Counted from the stretch's first letter, positions 1 through 12,577 are shown. The stretch: DNA of 64,000 nt from Bryum argenteum (GCA_037043015.1 CM073323.1:3596001-3660000), one strand, 5' to 3'. Program-made: numbers and translations. The notes: a model not told the origin generated them from the letters alone.

Positions 1-2660
1 ACCCATTGACATTTTGTTCGAAATGAACCTCTCTTATGGCATAGGCAAGGGTGTCATCTCAATCACATTTGATATTTTCATGAATTCTTATTATACAAGA
101 GTGATCTATAAAAAGATGAAGCTTAACAACTTTCTTGTTGAATGCATTTATTAATGGAGTCAATATCGTAGTAGATTTTCAATATTGTATCTATGTAGAA
201 AAATAAATGGTCTTTGAGGGTTGAATAGTTTTAATTGTCCATAAGATTCCAACTTTGTTTTTTTGGCCAATCTAACCCTAAACATCGCAACCTATTTTTA
301 GCTAAAAACACAATTCTCTACAAAGTCTCATAAATGTAAAAATGAAGAATGTAAGTTAATTTAAATCTTAACCCTACATTTGAGCTTGTTATATACTTAT
401 TGTAGGTCATGTGGATCAAAAGTTGAGTCATAAGCTCTCATAGATTGCAAAGTATTCAAGATAAATCATAGAAGTTAAGTATTTTCACTTTGAAGGGGAA
501 TTCTAATAACAATTTTTTTATTGTTCACCTTTAACTCAAGACCCATAAAAATCCATCCAAACAATATCTTGGCTTGTATAATAGCCTTGCCATGGTAAAA
601 AATGCCAAAAACATTAACGAAAGAAAAATAGTCTAAATCCAGACCCTTTGCACTATATATATATATATAAATTGTACCATAGTTGTCAATGTATGATTGA
701 TGTACTAGAGCAACAATGAGAATTCAAGTGATATTCTTGATACAAATATGTTAACATCTGAAGTCAACATAGAATACTTTTACAACACTCTTCATCTGTT
801 CTAATATATTGATACTCTTTCATAGACCTATGCGTGCTTGTAATGACCAATTTCATTGAAGAGAATGTTATTTATTTTATTTTTGAAAGTGAGACAATGT
901 AAATCTGAGAATACTTCTCAGAATTCTTATGCAATACTGTGGAGTGCGCATACTCCACAGCAAACCAAAGTTTGTATAAGAAACATTTTCCAGTTAGAAA
1001 AGGGTGTGGAAAATGATGCTCGGGGTAGCCTCCGAGGAATATACCGACCCCACGGTTTGGTTCTGTAAAGTCTGGATCAGTGGCGGAAACTGAAAGTGGC
1101 CAGCAACAAAAAGTGAGCAGCGAAAGAACGGTTGAGGCCTCGTGCTGTTCACGGGCTCATCATAGCAACAGTCACCAATTCTTTTCCTCACTTGTGCACA
1201 AACACAGAAGAAGGAGACTGAGAAGTTCCAACCTATTCAGAGTCCGGCGTGAATAGAGTGTTCGTTCAACCTATCCTTGAATGTATGCCTGGAGGTCATT
1301 TCAAAAATGGTAGGACTACTTATCCATCCTTCTCAGGGTGAACGCACAAACACATAGCACTTTACTGCGCATGTCATTTCCAATCCAGTATATTCAGTCC
1401 ATTTCTCTCAATTAGAATTATGTTGTTAATCTTAATTAATGTTGTTATTGAAGAGTATCGTTTCTTTTCGATAACACCATTTTTTGCATAACCACTCAAG
1501 AGCCTTGTTATCATCGGTCATTACAAAATAGCATTGCCATTAGTTGCGTTGCTATTAATTACCACAATATGACATTACCATTTGGTTACCACAATCTCAA
1601 GAATCGCGTGCTCCATGCTCTAGAAGGAAGGCCACAATATGCCTCTCGAATGAATTTCCACCTTTCATGCCTTCTCAAAATCAACTCACTCCCGTGATTC
1701 CTATCGTGCCTCGAGAGCCTTCTCTATTATTGACTTTTGGCTTCTGAGGAGCTTTCTTTGACTTCTTACGTATGATTAGTGATATGAGTTGTTGTGTTAG
1801 AGGTAAAAGTGGCGCTTAAATGTTTTCAAGGAGTATAGTACACTGCTTTCATTTTCATCATTCAGAGTCTACATTTACACTTTTGGATGCCCGTGCTCAA
1901 AACGAACAAGGGTTACGTGCCTTAGTAGATTTTGACAATGTTCTTCCTCTACTCTCCTCTTACATCTTACCTTACTCAACAAGAAACTTAGATGTTGAAG
2001 AGGAGAAGTCTGAAGTTTGAATATTTGTCATAGAGGACGCTTCTCAACCCCTAGTTCAAAAATGAAGCCCAAATTCGTTTGGTATAGATACGTCAATACC
2101 TTTGGAGTTAGTATTGTATACAAGCTTTGAAACAATTTATGAATGTATACTTACTGAAACAAGTACTATCATTTCCATTTTCTACGTTTTTCAATCTTAC
2201 AGTCAAAAAATTCAACGACTTCTATCTAGACAAATGAAAAGTGATATGCTTGAATGATTACAACATTCAAGAAACTAAATAATTGTTGATACCTTGCGAC
2301 AAAACTCCTCCCTATATTTGTGAGAGATGAAGGTGGGGGAAGGGGCCAGAAGAGATAGGGGAAAGGAGAGGCTGAGTAAGGTAGGAAAATTGTCCGAAGA
2401 AGGTTCAAAAAGTTGTAAATTTCATTAGCAGGAGTGGAATAATGCACACTTGCACAGCCCAGTTCAAGTGACCTTTTCGACGAAGTGGAAAGGGGCCAAG
2501 CTTACCCCTTTTCCCACCACAAGAACAACACAGGGCTCTCGCCACCCCATGATCCCTATCCCTTTTTCGCTTTCGGATTTGGACCATCCTGCTGCCAGAG
2601 CCACAGATTCAACAGCCATCGCCTCGACCATTCATCGAACCCCTTGCAGCACATACCACA
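1..2660. other. AT-rich intergenic DNA upstream of FBA
   Basis: I see no supported gene here. Open frames are short, start at weak codons and have no recognisable domain. A degraded repeat lies at 271-660 and runs into a short (TA)n tract at about 652-670. The last few hundred bases become richer in C and G and probably hold the promoter of the aldolase gene downstream. Confidence 0.6.
271..660 (+). repeat. Truncated copy of TTAA-element family A
   Basis: The segment follows the left part of the complete element at 6115-7096. Both share a start resembling CTAACCCTAAAC, then CCTATTTTTAGC, a block about rising paths of ATCTCAACCGTAC-like sequence, and a GGTCATGTGGATCAAAA-like block. The copy stops at the (TA)n tract, so its right end is missing. 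The left end no longer reads TTAA exactly, which suggests age. Similarity was judged by eye. Confidence 0.5.
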
Positions 2661-2668
2661 CTTTTATA
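2661..2668 (+). promoter_or_regulatory. Possible TATA box of FBA
   Basis: CTTTTATA lies about 90 bases before the aldolase ATG at 2758, a plausible distance for a TATA element with a 60-base leader. This is a guess from sequence and spacing only. Confidence 0.3.
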
Positions 2669-2757
2669 GTGGCGCTCCACTCCTTGCTTGCTCTCAGGAA
2701 ATTGTAGCCTACACTTCTCACGCAGCGCCAATTCCAGCGTGCGTGTGCTTTGCTGCA

Positions 2758-4290
2758 ATGGCTGCCCTCGGGATGACCTCCAGCATGGCGCTCAAGTCTA
2801 GCTTCTGCGGCACCGCCGTGGTCAGCCAGACCTCCGTCGCACCCAAGGCTACCAATGTGGCTTTCGCCGTGCGCGCTGCGGGTTACGATGAAGAGCTCGT
2901 CAAGACCGCGGTATGTCTACCCATCTAGTGTTGAATTAGGGTAGAGAATGTCGCAGCATTGTAGCGATTGAAAGTGGGCAGAGTCCTTGTGAAATGCAGA
3001 AGAATGTGGCATTGTGTTGATGAAAAGGATGTATTTATGTGGTTGCAGAACTCCATCGCGACCAAGGGACGTGGTATCTTGGCCATGGACGAGTCGAACG
3101 CCACCTGCGGCAAGAGGTTGGCGTCCATTGGACTGGACAACACCGAGGAGAACAGGCAGGCGTACCGTCAGTTGCTGATCAACACCCCCGGACTGGGCGA
3201 GTACATCTCCGGTGCTATCCTGTTCGAGGAGACTTTGTACCAGAACACGACGGACGGCAGGTCCATGGTGGACTGCTTGAACGCCCAGAACATCATTCCC
3301 GGTATCAAGGTCGACAAAGGTTTGGTGCCTTTGACGGGATCGAACGATGAGTCGTGGTGCCAGGGATTGGATGGGCTTGCGTCCCGCACTGCTTCGTACT
3401 ACAAGCAGGGTGCTCGTTTCGCCAAGTGGAGGACCGTGGTGAGCATTCCCAACGGCCCGACAGAGTTGGCCATCACCGAGGCCGCATGGGGTCTTGCCCG
3501 GTACGCTTCGATCTGCCAGGACAATGGACTGGCCCCAATTGTGGAGCCCGAGATCTTGTTGGACGGAGACCACGGCATTGACAGGACTTTGGAGGTCGCT
3601 GAGCGCGTGTGGTCGAGGGTGTTCTACTTCCTGCAGGAGAACAACGTGCTGTTGGAAGGAATCTTGCTGAAGCCCAGCATGGTGACTCCCGGCGCTGAGT
3701 GCTCGACGAGGGCATCACCCGAGCAGGTGGCAGAGTACACCTTGAACATGTTGAAGAGGAGAGTGCCGCCCGCCGTGCCCGGCATCATGGTATGTTTATC
3801 TTCAATACCCCATCTACTGAAGCATCGATTGCCATTGGAATGACATGTTGAGACATTGCCTACCATGTCATTTTGGAGTGAACACATTCAAGTGGAGTCT
3901 GTACGATAGGTGAATTCAACACGTGGTGATGTGAGTCTATATTTGGAGCACTTGTGAAATAGTGCGATATGTATCGGTGTGACTGACGCGTAAATGCTTC
4001 GGGTGTTGCAGTTTTTGTCTGGAGGACAATCAGAGGTGGAGGCAACATTGAACTTGAACGCGATGAACCAGAGCCCGAACCCGTGGCACGTATCGTTCTC
4101 GTACGCGCGCGCTCTGCAGAACTCCGTGTTGAAGGCATGGAAGGGTGAGCCCGCGAACGTGGAGGCTGCCCAGCAGGCACTTCTAGTCCGCGCTAAGGCC
4201 AACTCGTTGGCGCAGTTGGGCAAGTACTCGGCTGAGGGCGAAGCCGAGGAAGCGAAGAAGGGCATGTTCGTGAAGGGCTACACCTACTAA
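2758..4290 (+). CDS. FBA: Chloroplastic class I fructose-bisphosphate aldolase
   Basis: The enzyme cleaves and forms fructose 1,6-bisphosphate and sedoheptulose 1,7-bisphosphate in the Calvin cycle and plastid glycolysis. Three exons, 2758-2910, 3049-3789 and 4012-4290, join in phase with GT-AG borders to give 390 residues. The first about 45 residues are rich in Ser, Ala and Val and look like a transit peptide. The mature part contains [18 protein letters not shown] and the Schiff-base lysine in [10 protein letters not shown] (about K259). [11 protein letters not shown] is the plastid form of that loop rather than the cytosolic one. The C-terminus ends GYTY, with the terminal Tyr usual in class I aldolases. 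The start is the first ATG followed by a transit-like segment. No defect is visible, so I take it to be functional. Confidence 0.96.
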
Positions 4291-6114
4291 GCGATTCCAC
4301 AGAGTAGTCAATTCAGAGTTTTGTACGGCGTGTAATTCATTTCCCTTTCCTCTACATAGTGATCAATTTTAAGACTAGTTTTAAGTGTAAGGATGGTGAA
4401 TGTCATGAGAAACTATGAATCAAAGCTGTATGGAAGAGTGAACATTATCCCTTTTAAAGTAGTGCTAGTGTGTCCCATTGTGTGTAAAATTATTGAAAAC
4501 GTCCGGCATTGGCGCCGATTACTGGATTAATGGGTGCATTCGTCCCAGTTAAACCAAGATTTGCTGTTTGTTGCACATCGCTCTGTGAGCCGCTGGAGGG
4601 TTTACAACTCACTCTCGCTGGGTGTTGCAAACCGTTGAGACTTTCGAATTTGTGCGAATTATCGGATCGACAATGGTGTAGTGCAGTGTTACTTTACAAA
4701 AGCACAGAATTTTTGAATGAGAATTGTCCTTTTCTCTTCTGGTACATGGGATTACCGAGAAGATGAGAGTTTGGATGTGGAGCATACGTATGTAGCTAAC
4801 AGAAATGAGATTGTTGATCTTGTTGTCAATGGACGCTCTGAACTACTGGTATAGTATGTGCGAAAAATTCCAGGGGAGTAGTTTTGGAAGATGGTAAAAT
4901 ATCGAGACGAAACGAGAAGCTGAAAGATGCGAATATTGTCGTGCACCCTCTCGGAGGTTTGCGACAAAAATATTCTGTCTCTCACTTGCGGACGTCAACG
5001 CAAGCGCCTGCAAGACATTCATAAGAACGATGTGCACTCGTAAGCATGGCCTGTAAAGAGGATAATACATTAAGGTGCCCAATGGTTCACTTTTCAGTGC
5101 ACAGAACTTGTTTGTGTGTAACCAGTGGTTACAATCTTTGTTTATGGAAAACATCAACTTTTGTGTATGGAAAAAATCAATTTTTGTGTATAGAAAAATT
5201 AAAGTTTTATGTATGGATAAAATCAACTTTTGAGTATGGAAAAATCAGTGGAAAGAAAGAGCAAGTGGAATTATCATTCTTGGACTTTTCAACAAAGATG
5301 TATGAAATTTCCTGAGTTGTCAATATAGATATATTCAAAATGATACTCTAAAGTAAACCCTACAATCTTTACAGTGAGTACAAATACGATTGGATGTACC
5401 TCTCAGTGAAGATTACAATACGTAAGGAATAGTTTATGCATATCTTAAATATTATGGGAATTGCCCCATTCTAAACAACTCTACTAGAAGTGGTTGAAAA
5501 TGGTGTGTGTGGTAGTTCACTTGGGAAATTCTTGTCCACTACTCCTTTACCAAATTGGTGAAGAATTCTTCAATCTTCAACATTTTTACTTTATGCTTTC
5601 ATTTTGAAGCATGCATGTCTCCATTGCACTACGGCGAGGTACTACCACTCTTTGATTAAGGGATTTACATTAAAGCGATTACATGATTCTTGCATTGAAA
5701 TTTATAAGGCCTAAATTACAAGAATTCAATTTCAATAATCAAGTTGATTTTTGACCCAAGCTTGTAGGGGTTGAGTCAAAAACTTTTAAACATTCAAAGA
5801 GTAGATAAACAAGTGCATCGATTGGGAGATCTAAGCATCTATTGGAAAATTATGCGCTTAAAATCATATTGTGCAATTGACTTTGAGCAAGCAGCATGAT
5901 TTTAGTTGAATAAAATTGTAGCCTTGCTTGAGAATAAATTGCACAATGAAAACACCTACCATTATCATATTCATCTTAGAATATTTAAGGTTTACAAACT
6001 CTCTAACTTATGAGGCTTGCAATGAGAGAAGGTACAAAAGAACTTAATATTTTAAAAATAAAAAACATGAGTCCCGTGGATAGACCCTTCATTTGAATTT
6101 GATTCTAACTCACA
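4291..6114. other. Intergenic DNA after FBA
   Basis: The first 150 bases are likely the FBA 3-prime UTR. Beyond them no gene is supported. The stretch holds a small minisatellite at 5137-5247 and otherwise AT-rich DNA without recognisable structure. Confidence 0.55.
5137..5247 (+). repeat. Minisatellite, about 5 copies of a 22-24 bp unit
   Basis: The unit resembles TTTTGTGTATGGAAAAAATC and recurs five times with one- or two-base changes and small length shifts. It lies in non-coding DNA. The 89-residue open frame running over it is only the repeat read as codons. Confidence 0.75.
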
Positions 6115-7096
6115 TTAACCCCTAAACGCCCAAGCCTATTTTTAGCAGAAAAGCACATTTCCATAGAAATTGTCATTGATGAAAATCAAGAGAAGCTATT
6201 AAGATCTCAACCGTACAAACTTGTAATAGACTTATCGAAGATTATGTCGACCAAAATTTGAGTCATGAGGCCTTATAGATCGAGAGATCATAACATATTA
6301 ATATCAAAAACAAACTGCAAAATTTCATCATTTTCACTTTGAGGTGGAAATGCTACCAATATACCTATTGCAATGAAAAAATCACCAACTAGAAAGATGT
6401 TCAACTTCATCTTAATAAGTCCTTTACCCAACAAAAATTCATCAAAAAAATTTCTTGGCTCAAATAAAATCCATGCAATGGTAAAAACTACCGAACATTT
6501 TACAAAGGAAAAATAGTCCAAAACTAGATCCTTTGCATTCAATTTCATGCCTTATCTTCAAAACATCTTCGATCTTGTTAAGGTTTCTACCACTTAGACT
6601 AGACTCTAATTGGAGGCCATCCCAAACAATTAAGTTGAAATCCTACGGTGGATGAGGGAGATATAGCTCCTCAAATATCATCCATTTTCTCACTTTTTTT
6701 GTTGACAAAACATCATTGCAAATCCAATAGCAAAATCATTTGGATCAAAAAACTTCTCACTACAAAGTTGTTAAGAATCACTTTAAGATCATGACCATGA
6801 AAGAAAAAAATCATGAAAAACTATTTTTAATTTCACATAATTGGCTTGCAATGGTAATACATGCCCCATGCTTGGAAACCCAAAAACAAGAGTTGTCTTC
6901 ACTAAAGTGCATTCCATTAATTCATACTTTATTGTATGGGCTTGAAAATTTTACAACACAAACTAGACTTGATTTGGAACCTAATCCAAGTAATTTCATG
7001 CAAAACGGACCTCAGATGAAGAAGATATGGCTCTTCAAAGTTTCTGATGTACATCCAAAATGTCGTTTTTCGACATCGTGGGCGTTTAAGGCTTAA
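6115..7096 (+). mobile_element. Non-autonomous TTAA-ended element, family A, complete copy
   Basis: The left end reads TTAACCCCTAAACGCCC and the right end GGGCGTTTAAGGCTTAA. These are inverted repeats of 17 bases with two mismatches, each ending in TTAA. The span is 982 bp. There is no transposase frame; the open frame at 6740-7096 is not kept in the related copies. Other copies lie at 271-660, about 30770-32760 (minus), 37215-38069, 40673-40955 and 63658 to the window end. TTAA at both edges with C-rich ends is the mark of piggyBac-type insertion. That class is an inference because no transposase is present. Confidence 0.72.
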
Positions 7097-7221
7097 ACTG
7101 AAAAGCAACCATCCTTAACTACCTTCACTTTGTTTTTAAATCCTCAACATTTCTAAAATTAGATTAACGTTGACTTATTTGCAACTCATGGACTTTTTGC
7201 AACTAATGAAGAACCTTGGTT

Positions 7222-7432
7222 TTATCGGCAACCATTCGATACATCCCCACATCAGGGACTTTCGAAAGGCCATAACTCACTTAAAATTTGTCCAAATCAA
7301 ACATATGAGGTGTTTCTTGACATCTACATTTTTTGTAGATATCAAAAACACCTCTTATGTTTAATTTGGACAAAATTTGACTAAGTAATGACCTTTCAAA
7401 GATGACTGATGGAGTTTAGAGGTAATATCGGC
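7222..7432. repeat. Long foldback (imperfect hairpin)
   Basis: Core arms at 7259-7328 and 7333-7402 are reverse complements over about 70 bases with a few mismatches, around a 4-base loop. Pairing continues more weakly outwards to the ATCGGC-like ends near 7224 and 7430. Transcribed RNA would form a long stem. It may be a foldback MITE or a hairpin small-RNA source; no coding potential is seen. Confidence 0.75.
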
Positions 7433-9130
7433 GAACAGCCGACATTACTTTTGGACTATGAATTTGTCCGGAATTAGTCAAATATCAGTTTTGACCTTTT
7501 TTGACTAGGAATTTTAGGGGTTGACTAAGAGAAGCATGATAGACCCTTGCAACCTCCGTGCCCTTACAATATTTTTCCTTGTGTTGGCCATTTTAAGTTG
7601 ATGCCCACCTTGTACCAATACTTGTATTTAGATTAATCACAATCTAGCCTCTAAACTTCTTAAGAACAAAACCTTGCATTTCTTGTGTTTGGAGGCTTCT
7701 TATGGATAAATTATGAACCTAAATGAAGTTTGCTCAAATATATATGAAGTCACAATCACTAGATTGTTACTCTACATTTAAAACTCCTCAATGATATACT
7801 AATAATAGGTGTGAAAACCCTTTGAGGTTCACAATAGATCCAAAGTAGTCGTTAGAGCTTCTCAAGGTTATCAATTCTCACCTCATGAGAAGTGATAAAG
7901 AAAACATAATTGAATTTCAAGCAAGTAGTACACAATATTGCTTAGTGTGCTCAACTTCGCATATTGCATCGTATCAACATTTCTTAACTCAGATAAATGT
8001 CCTCAAGGAGTAGTTGATGAATATAAAAATCTCTAGGTTTTCTAAGATTTTATAAAAAGTAATTGAGGAACCATATATAATCATCCTAACCAGCTTGGTA
8101 TATAATACAAATCATAAGATTCAGGCATAATGTTGCATTGGAAATCCTACAAAGATGACAGAAAAATTGCCTCCAAATTATTAATTGCAATATTAGAAGG
8201 TTCCTAAATTCCACTAATAAATCACTTATGATTCTTAAAGTTTGACAAAATTCATAAGAATTTTTTTCCATTGCAATTGAGACTCATAACAATGGTTATG
8301 GATCTCTTTACGCTCAAATAATCACTCCACAAATTGACATATGAATACCATTTGATGAAAACATCATAAAACTCAAGTTAGGTTTGGCGGCCTTAATATC
8401 CCTACAAACCTAAACGCCCAACCTTTGCTAAGTCCACACCCAACTAAAAAATTGCATAGGAATGAAGAACACAACTTGTACAATAAAAACTCAAGGGGAT
8501 GAATAACAACGTTATTTGTAGTTTTAATTCCCTCCAGATATAGCAAGCCTCATCATAATTGTGAACGTATTTTTCAAAAATTTAGAGTGTAAAATGTCAC
8601 CCTAAAGCTCAACATACACCCAAGAACGAGTTGTTCAAAAGACATGAAAAAGTAATGTATGAACTAAACTCTAAAGTACTCACAATGATACAAATTGTTA
8701 TATAACCACAACTATAGTAGAGTGGTCCAAAATGGAGCAAGTCCCACAATGAAGCTCTAGTATTCTTCACTCATAGGTACACAATAGCTTCTCCATACAA
8801 CAGAACCATGTACTCACTACAAACATTATAGGGTATCACTTTAGGGCACGATTTAAAATAACACCCATATTACCAACTTCAAAAAATCATAACTCAGTGT
8901 AGAAGAGTTCAAAAATGATAATTCTACTTACTCAAGCTTTCCACTAATTTTCCCCATGCACGAAAATTGCTTGCACTGGTAACATGAAAAATGCGCCATT
9001 AATGGCCACACTACTATACCATCTCTTAAAATTGAATTTTCTAAAAAAGAAGCGAAATTCCTCAAATGTTTTTAAGAATGGGGGCTCATGAGTAGCCATT
9101 ACTGGAGGAGGCCTGCCCCTTCCCCACTCG
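7433..9130. other. AT-rich intergenic DNA
   Basis: No gene, RNA or clean repeat end is visible. Open frames are short and lack homology I can recognise. Confidence 0.5.
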
Positions 9131-9428
9131 CCTGCCTTCAACTCTCCACCCTCGTCTCTCCCACTTTCACCGTTCCTTTCCTTTCCTCGTCTTCGCCTGC
9201 TTGCTCACTCCAGGTGCACCGCTTGTACCTCACTTGCTTTTCGGAACACTTTGAAGCGCAGCTGTAAGCTTTCTTTCGCCACTTCCCAGTTCTCTTTCTT
9301 GTGCTCATTCGATTTTGATCTGTGGGTGGCTCGATCGGTCGGATAAGGATACGATCTGATCGATCAATAGGGTGGGGTTGGATCTTGACAGTGGGAGTGG
9401 GTTTCTTGCAAGAACAGAGGCGGGAGCA

Positions 9429-10257
9429 ATGGTGCGCGGTGGAAGCAGTGGAGGTGGACAGAGCTCCTTGGGCTACCTGTTTGGGTCTGATGCAGGTCCG
9501 CCCAAGGCTGCCGCAGCAGCTAAGGCGCCTGCTCCTGAGCCTCAGCCCGCCGCCGTCGAGCAGCGAGCGGCTGGGTTTGCCAGGCACAGCGCCCCGGAGG
9601 AGAAGCCCGCCGCTGCCGCACCGCCAGCTCGTAAGGTAGAGGACGCCGGCACTTCCTTGGACATGGGCTCCGGCCAGCTCGGCAGGAACCAGAACAACTA
9701 CCGCCGTGCCGATGGACAGAACAACGGGAACTTCATTACTGTAAGCTCTCTCTTAAGATGCTCCAAAGGAGCGTATCCTTCTCTCCGTCGATTGTGAACT
9801 TGTCTTACTCGTCAGTGGTACTCATACCTTTGCTTGTGTGATGAGGAGTTTCAAATGCATACACATTTCAACGTTCCAATGTGAAGAGTGACCTCCCCCT
9901 GTCAATGTTGCTTAATCTTGATTCATGTCGATGGTCTTGTTTCGTCGATTGTGAACTTCTCTTACTCGTTAGTGGTACTCTTCAGCAGTCCTCGTTCTCA
10001 TACCTTCGCTTTTAAATGCATACACATTTTAACGTTCCAATGTGCAGGGTAACTTCCCCAGTGATGTGGGCTGTCATTGTTGCTCAGTCTTGATTCGTGT
10101 CTTTGGTCTTGTTTTACGCCGAATGCTTGATTGAGGGTATGTTGATAGTAATCAAGGAGCGTTGGAATCTTGATGATTGCAGGATCGACCATCAACCAAA
10201 GTGCATGCCGCGCCAGGTGGAGGATCGTCGTTGGGGTACCTATTCGGCGGAAATTAA
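9429..10257 (+). CDS. SP1L: SPIRAL1-like microtubule-associated protein, copy 1
   Basis: SPIRAL1-family proteins bind cortical microtubules and keep cell expansion straight. Two exons, 9429-9740 and 10183-10257, encode 128 residues, within the usual 100-130. The protein shows the family pattern: an N-terminal repeat GGGQSSLGYLFG (residues 8-19), a low-complexity Ala/Pro middle, then NNYRRADGQNNGNFIT-DRP across the splice site, and a second C-terminal repeat GGGSSLGYLFGGN. The sequence before the ATG contains a likely 5-prime UTR intron acceptor (TTTCTTGCAAG). A closely similar gene in inverted orientation is at 34579-35249. The intron holds a tandem duplication (9786-10115). Nothing suggests loss of function. 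Confidence 0.94.
9786..10115 (+). repeat. Tandem duplication inside the SP1L intron
   Basis: Unit 1 starts at 9786 and unit 2 at 9943 with the same CGTCGATTGTGAACTT-like sequence. Both carry ATGCATACACATTT and AACGTTCCAATGTG. The units are about 157 and 172 bp and differ by small indels. The duplication accounts for most of the 442-bp intron. Confidence 0.8.
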
Positions 10258-11467
10258 GTGCCACTTACCAAGATCTTGGTGAAGTAGCAGGGCAAGCCTT
10301 TGTTTGAAGTAGCAGCGGCATAGAAGCAGGCGATGATCTTGGGGATGCAGTATGAAGGCCGTGGTCACTAGACAAAAGGGAATGCGATGAGGTCAAAAGG
10401 GAATGAATGTTGATAGCAACACCACCCATGCTTTGTGCAATGCAGATTCGTGAGCCAGTCGCCCTTTCGATCTTATTTGGATCTTCCGTTTTATTACCAT
10501 CTGAGCGTTTATTACCAACTATGAATGTTGCTGTCCTCTATTCTGAGCGTTGATATGTGAACCATGTGCATCAGTTTCGATCTGTGCCTTCTGAGATCGT
10601 TTCCCTTCGACCAAATCTGCCCATCTGTGTGCTCTGACATGCTCGGGCCGTACAAGCGCCGTTGCTTCAACATCTTGCGTGAGCACTCTTCATCGAATTG
10701 CTATGCTCATGTGGTTTCTTACTCTGTTCTTACTCTGTAACAATGGCAATTGGGCACCATCAGACCATCTAGGGTTTAAAAGCATTTCTTACTTCCATTG
10801 TGGTTCCATTACAGTATGATCTTTGTGAGTACCGTAGAAGCACATGCAACCCTTTATCTACCGTATATAATCGTAGTTAACATGCTGAGCTAACAACCGA
10901 GCGATGTGAATGCAAGGTAGGAGGCTCACTAAGTAGATTGATTAGCGGAAAATTTTCATCTATGATACTACCAAACACTCAGACTGTACAATGTATCTCG
11001 TTCTGAACCTGCGTAACGTTGAAAAACAATCACATGGCTACACATGCAGTATCTAATGAGAACACTAACGATGAAAAAGCACACGAGTAAACCAACCGCT
11101 TTGCTTGAGACATCGAAGACAACCTCCGTATCAAAGACATTGCCAAGTGATGAATTCATCTTCTTGCCGCCCACTCTGAACATACCATGTTACAATGCCG
11201 CATTCATGTACGGTTACGCAAAGCGACCCAGTTCTTTTCAGCTAAAGTGACCCGAACGATACGTAGCATTGGGAAGGTGACGATTCTGTCATTGGAGCCA
11301 GTTCTGACTATCTTCTCGCACAAGGAAACTCACTGCTCGGCCTTGTGGAGCACCTGCCCTGCCTACCTATCACTGCATCAGCCAATTAATGGGATGAGCA
11401 GGGCGCAGGCACCCACCTCTAAGCAACAGTCACCGACATGCTGTTTATTTGAAGGTAAATTTCCATA
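10258..11467. other. SP1L 3-prime region and intergenic DNA
   Basis: The first few hundred bases are probably 3-prime UTR. A 68-codon frame at 11044-11250 has no recognisable domain and I do not call it. No other structure was seen. Confidence 0.5.
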
Positions 11468-11644
11468 TAAGGTAGGAGTGGTGAAAACCGTCAAGCCCCA
11501 AAAACCGCACAGTAGGTTTATGGGCAGGGTCTGTAGAACCGTCTGACGTGATTCGTAAGAAACCAAAGTTAAAAAAAATTCATGGTAAATTGGCCGGTTT
11601 TGGGAACATTTGAGGTCGGTTCACGTCATGAACTTGGTGGATTA

Positions 11645-11911
11645 TGGTAGACTGTCCTAAAAGCGCCACCTCAAGAGATCTGACCTATTTTTAGCACTAC
11701 TAAATTCCAAAATAAAATTATGACCACATCCGAAATAGGTTTTCGGGAGGATTGCAAAAATTTGCAACATGTAATTCACATTTGTGAATTTTATACAAAA
11801 TCCCAAAGTGCTAAGTAAGATTTGACCCAATTGCGTTATATACAAATAAGGTACATCTGTATTTTCACAATCTACAAATGAGGTACAGAGCGCTTTTAGA
11901 ACTGCCTACCT
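11645..11911 (+). mobile_element. Nested MITE of about 267 bp
   Basis: Inside the 902-bp element, GGTAGACTGTCCTAAAAGCG near 11646 is mirrored by CGCTTTTAGAACTGCCTACC ending at 11910, with a few mismatches. TA lies at both borders. The outer and inner elements share the end motif AGGTAG or GGTAG, so they may belong to related families. Confidence 0.6.
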
Positions 11912-12186
11912 TAATTGACTCTTTGTGGGTGGAAATGGCGGTTTCATGTTACCATGCACGATTGTGTCAGCACATGTGATTTTTGTCACCATCCACTATT
12001 TTCATCTCAACCATGCATACTGAACGATTTTGGACAACTCCTATGTCACGTAGTGATCCTTTTTTAATTCGTTTTGGGACATTCAATCCACAGTTTCCGG
12101 AATACAACCTTACAAAAAAGGCAGCACTCTATGTTCCGATAGAAGGACTCCAGATTCAAAAATTCATAAGAAATTTTAGGATTACT

Positions 12187-12266
12187 CAAAAAATAAATAA
12201 ATAAATAAATAAATAAATATATATATTTTATTTTTTATTTTTTTATTTTTTATTTTTTTTTCCGAA
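12187..12266. repeat. (AAAT)n and T-rich low-complexity tract
   Basis: AAATAAATAAAT repeats pass into TATATATA and then T-rich sequence with interspersed A. It is simple sequence lying within the 902-bp element. Confidence 0.85.
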
Positions 12267-12577
12267 TGGATTTGCACTAACTTTGCGGACCATCCCAAAA
12301 TAATTAAAATTTTACACCACTATTCCAAGTATGCAAAGCTGGAATTCAGACGGTTTTCACCCCTCCTACCTTATTCATAATGATAATGGGATCCATCAAT
12401 TACAATCCCTAGACTGGGGAAAACTACATATACAAAAATTATGAATTTCTCACACCTTGAAGATGATATTAGGAAAATTTATGTGTGACCAAGAAGTACT
12501 TTTGTAATCAAATGTAGAAGCTAAAGCTTTGAAAAAATGCTGAATGCATCTCCTCTTTCAGTTCCTTTTGCACTATT

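Larger units (their letters stand above)
11470..12371 (+). mobile_element. Non-autonomous element with 24-bp inverted ends and TA flanks
   Basis: The left end AGGTAGGAGTGGTGAAAACC, followed by GTC, has its reverse complement at the right end, about 12349-12371, with one mismatch. TA dinucleotides flank both ends (11468-11469 and 12372-12373), which fits Tc1/mariner or Stowaway-type insertion. No transposase frame is present. The right half contains an (AAAT)n-rich tract and the left half a nested smaller element. Confidence 0.72.

Noticed and set aside
2485-2757. Upstream in-frame extension of the aldolase first exon
   Set aside because: The frame is open from 2485, but the added residues are not transit-peptide-like and contain the probable TATA region. 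The ATG at 2758 gives a normal transit peptide.
2917-3573. 218-codon minus-strand frame over FBA exon 2
   Set aside because: It is antisense to a well-supported exon, starts late and has no domain; a shadow of GC-rich coding DNA.
6740-7096. 118-codon frame in the family A element
   Set aside because: Related copies at 30.8 and 37.9 kb do not keep it open, so it is not a conserved gene of the element.
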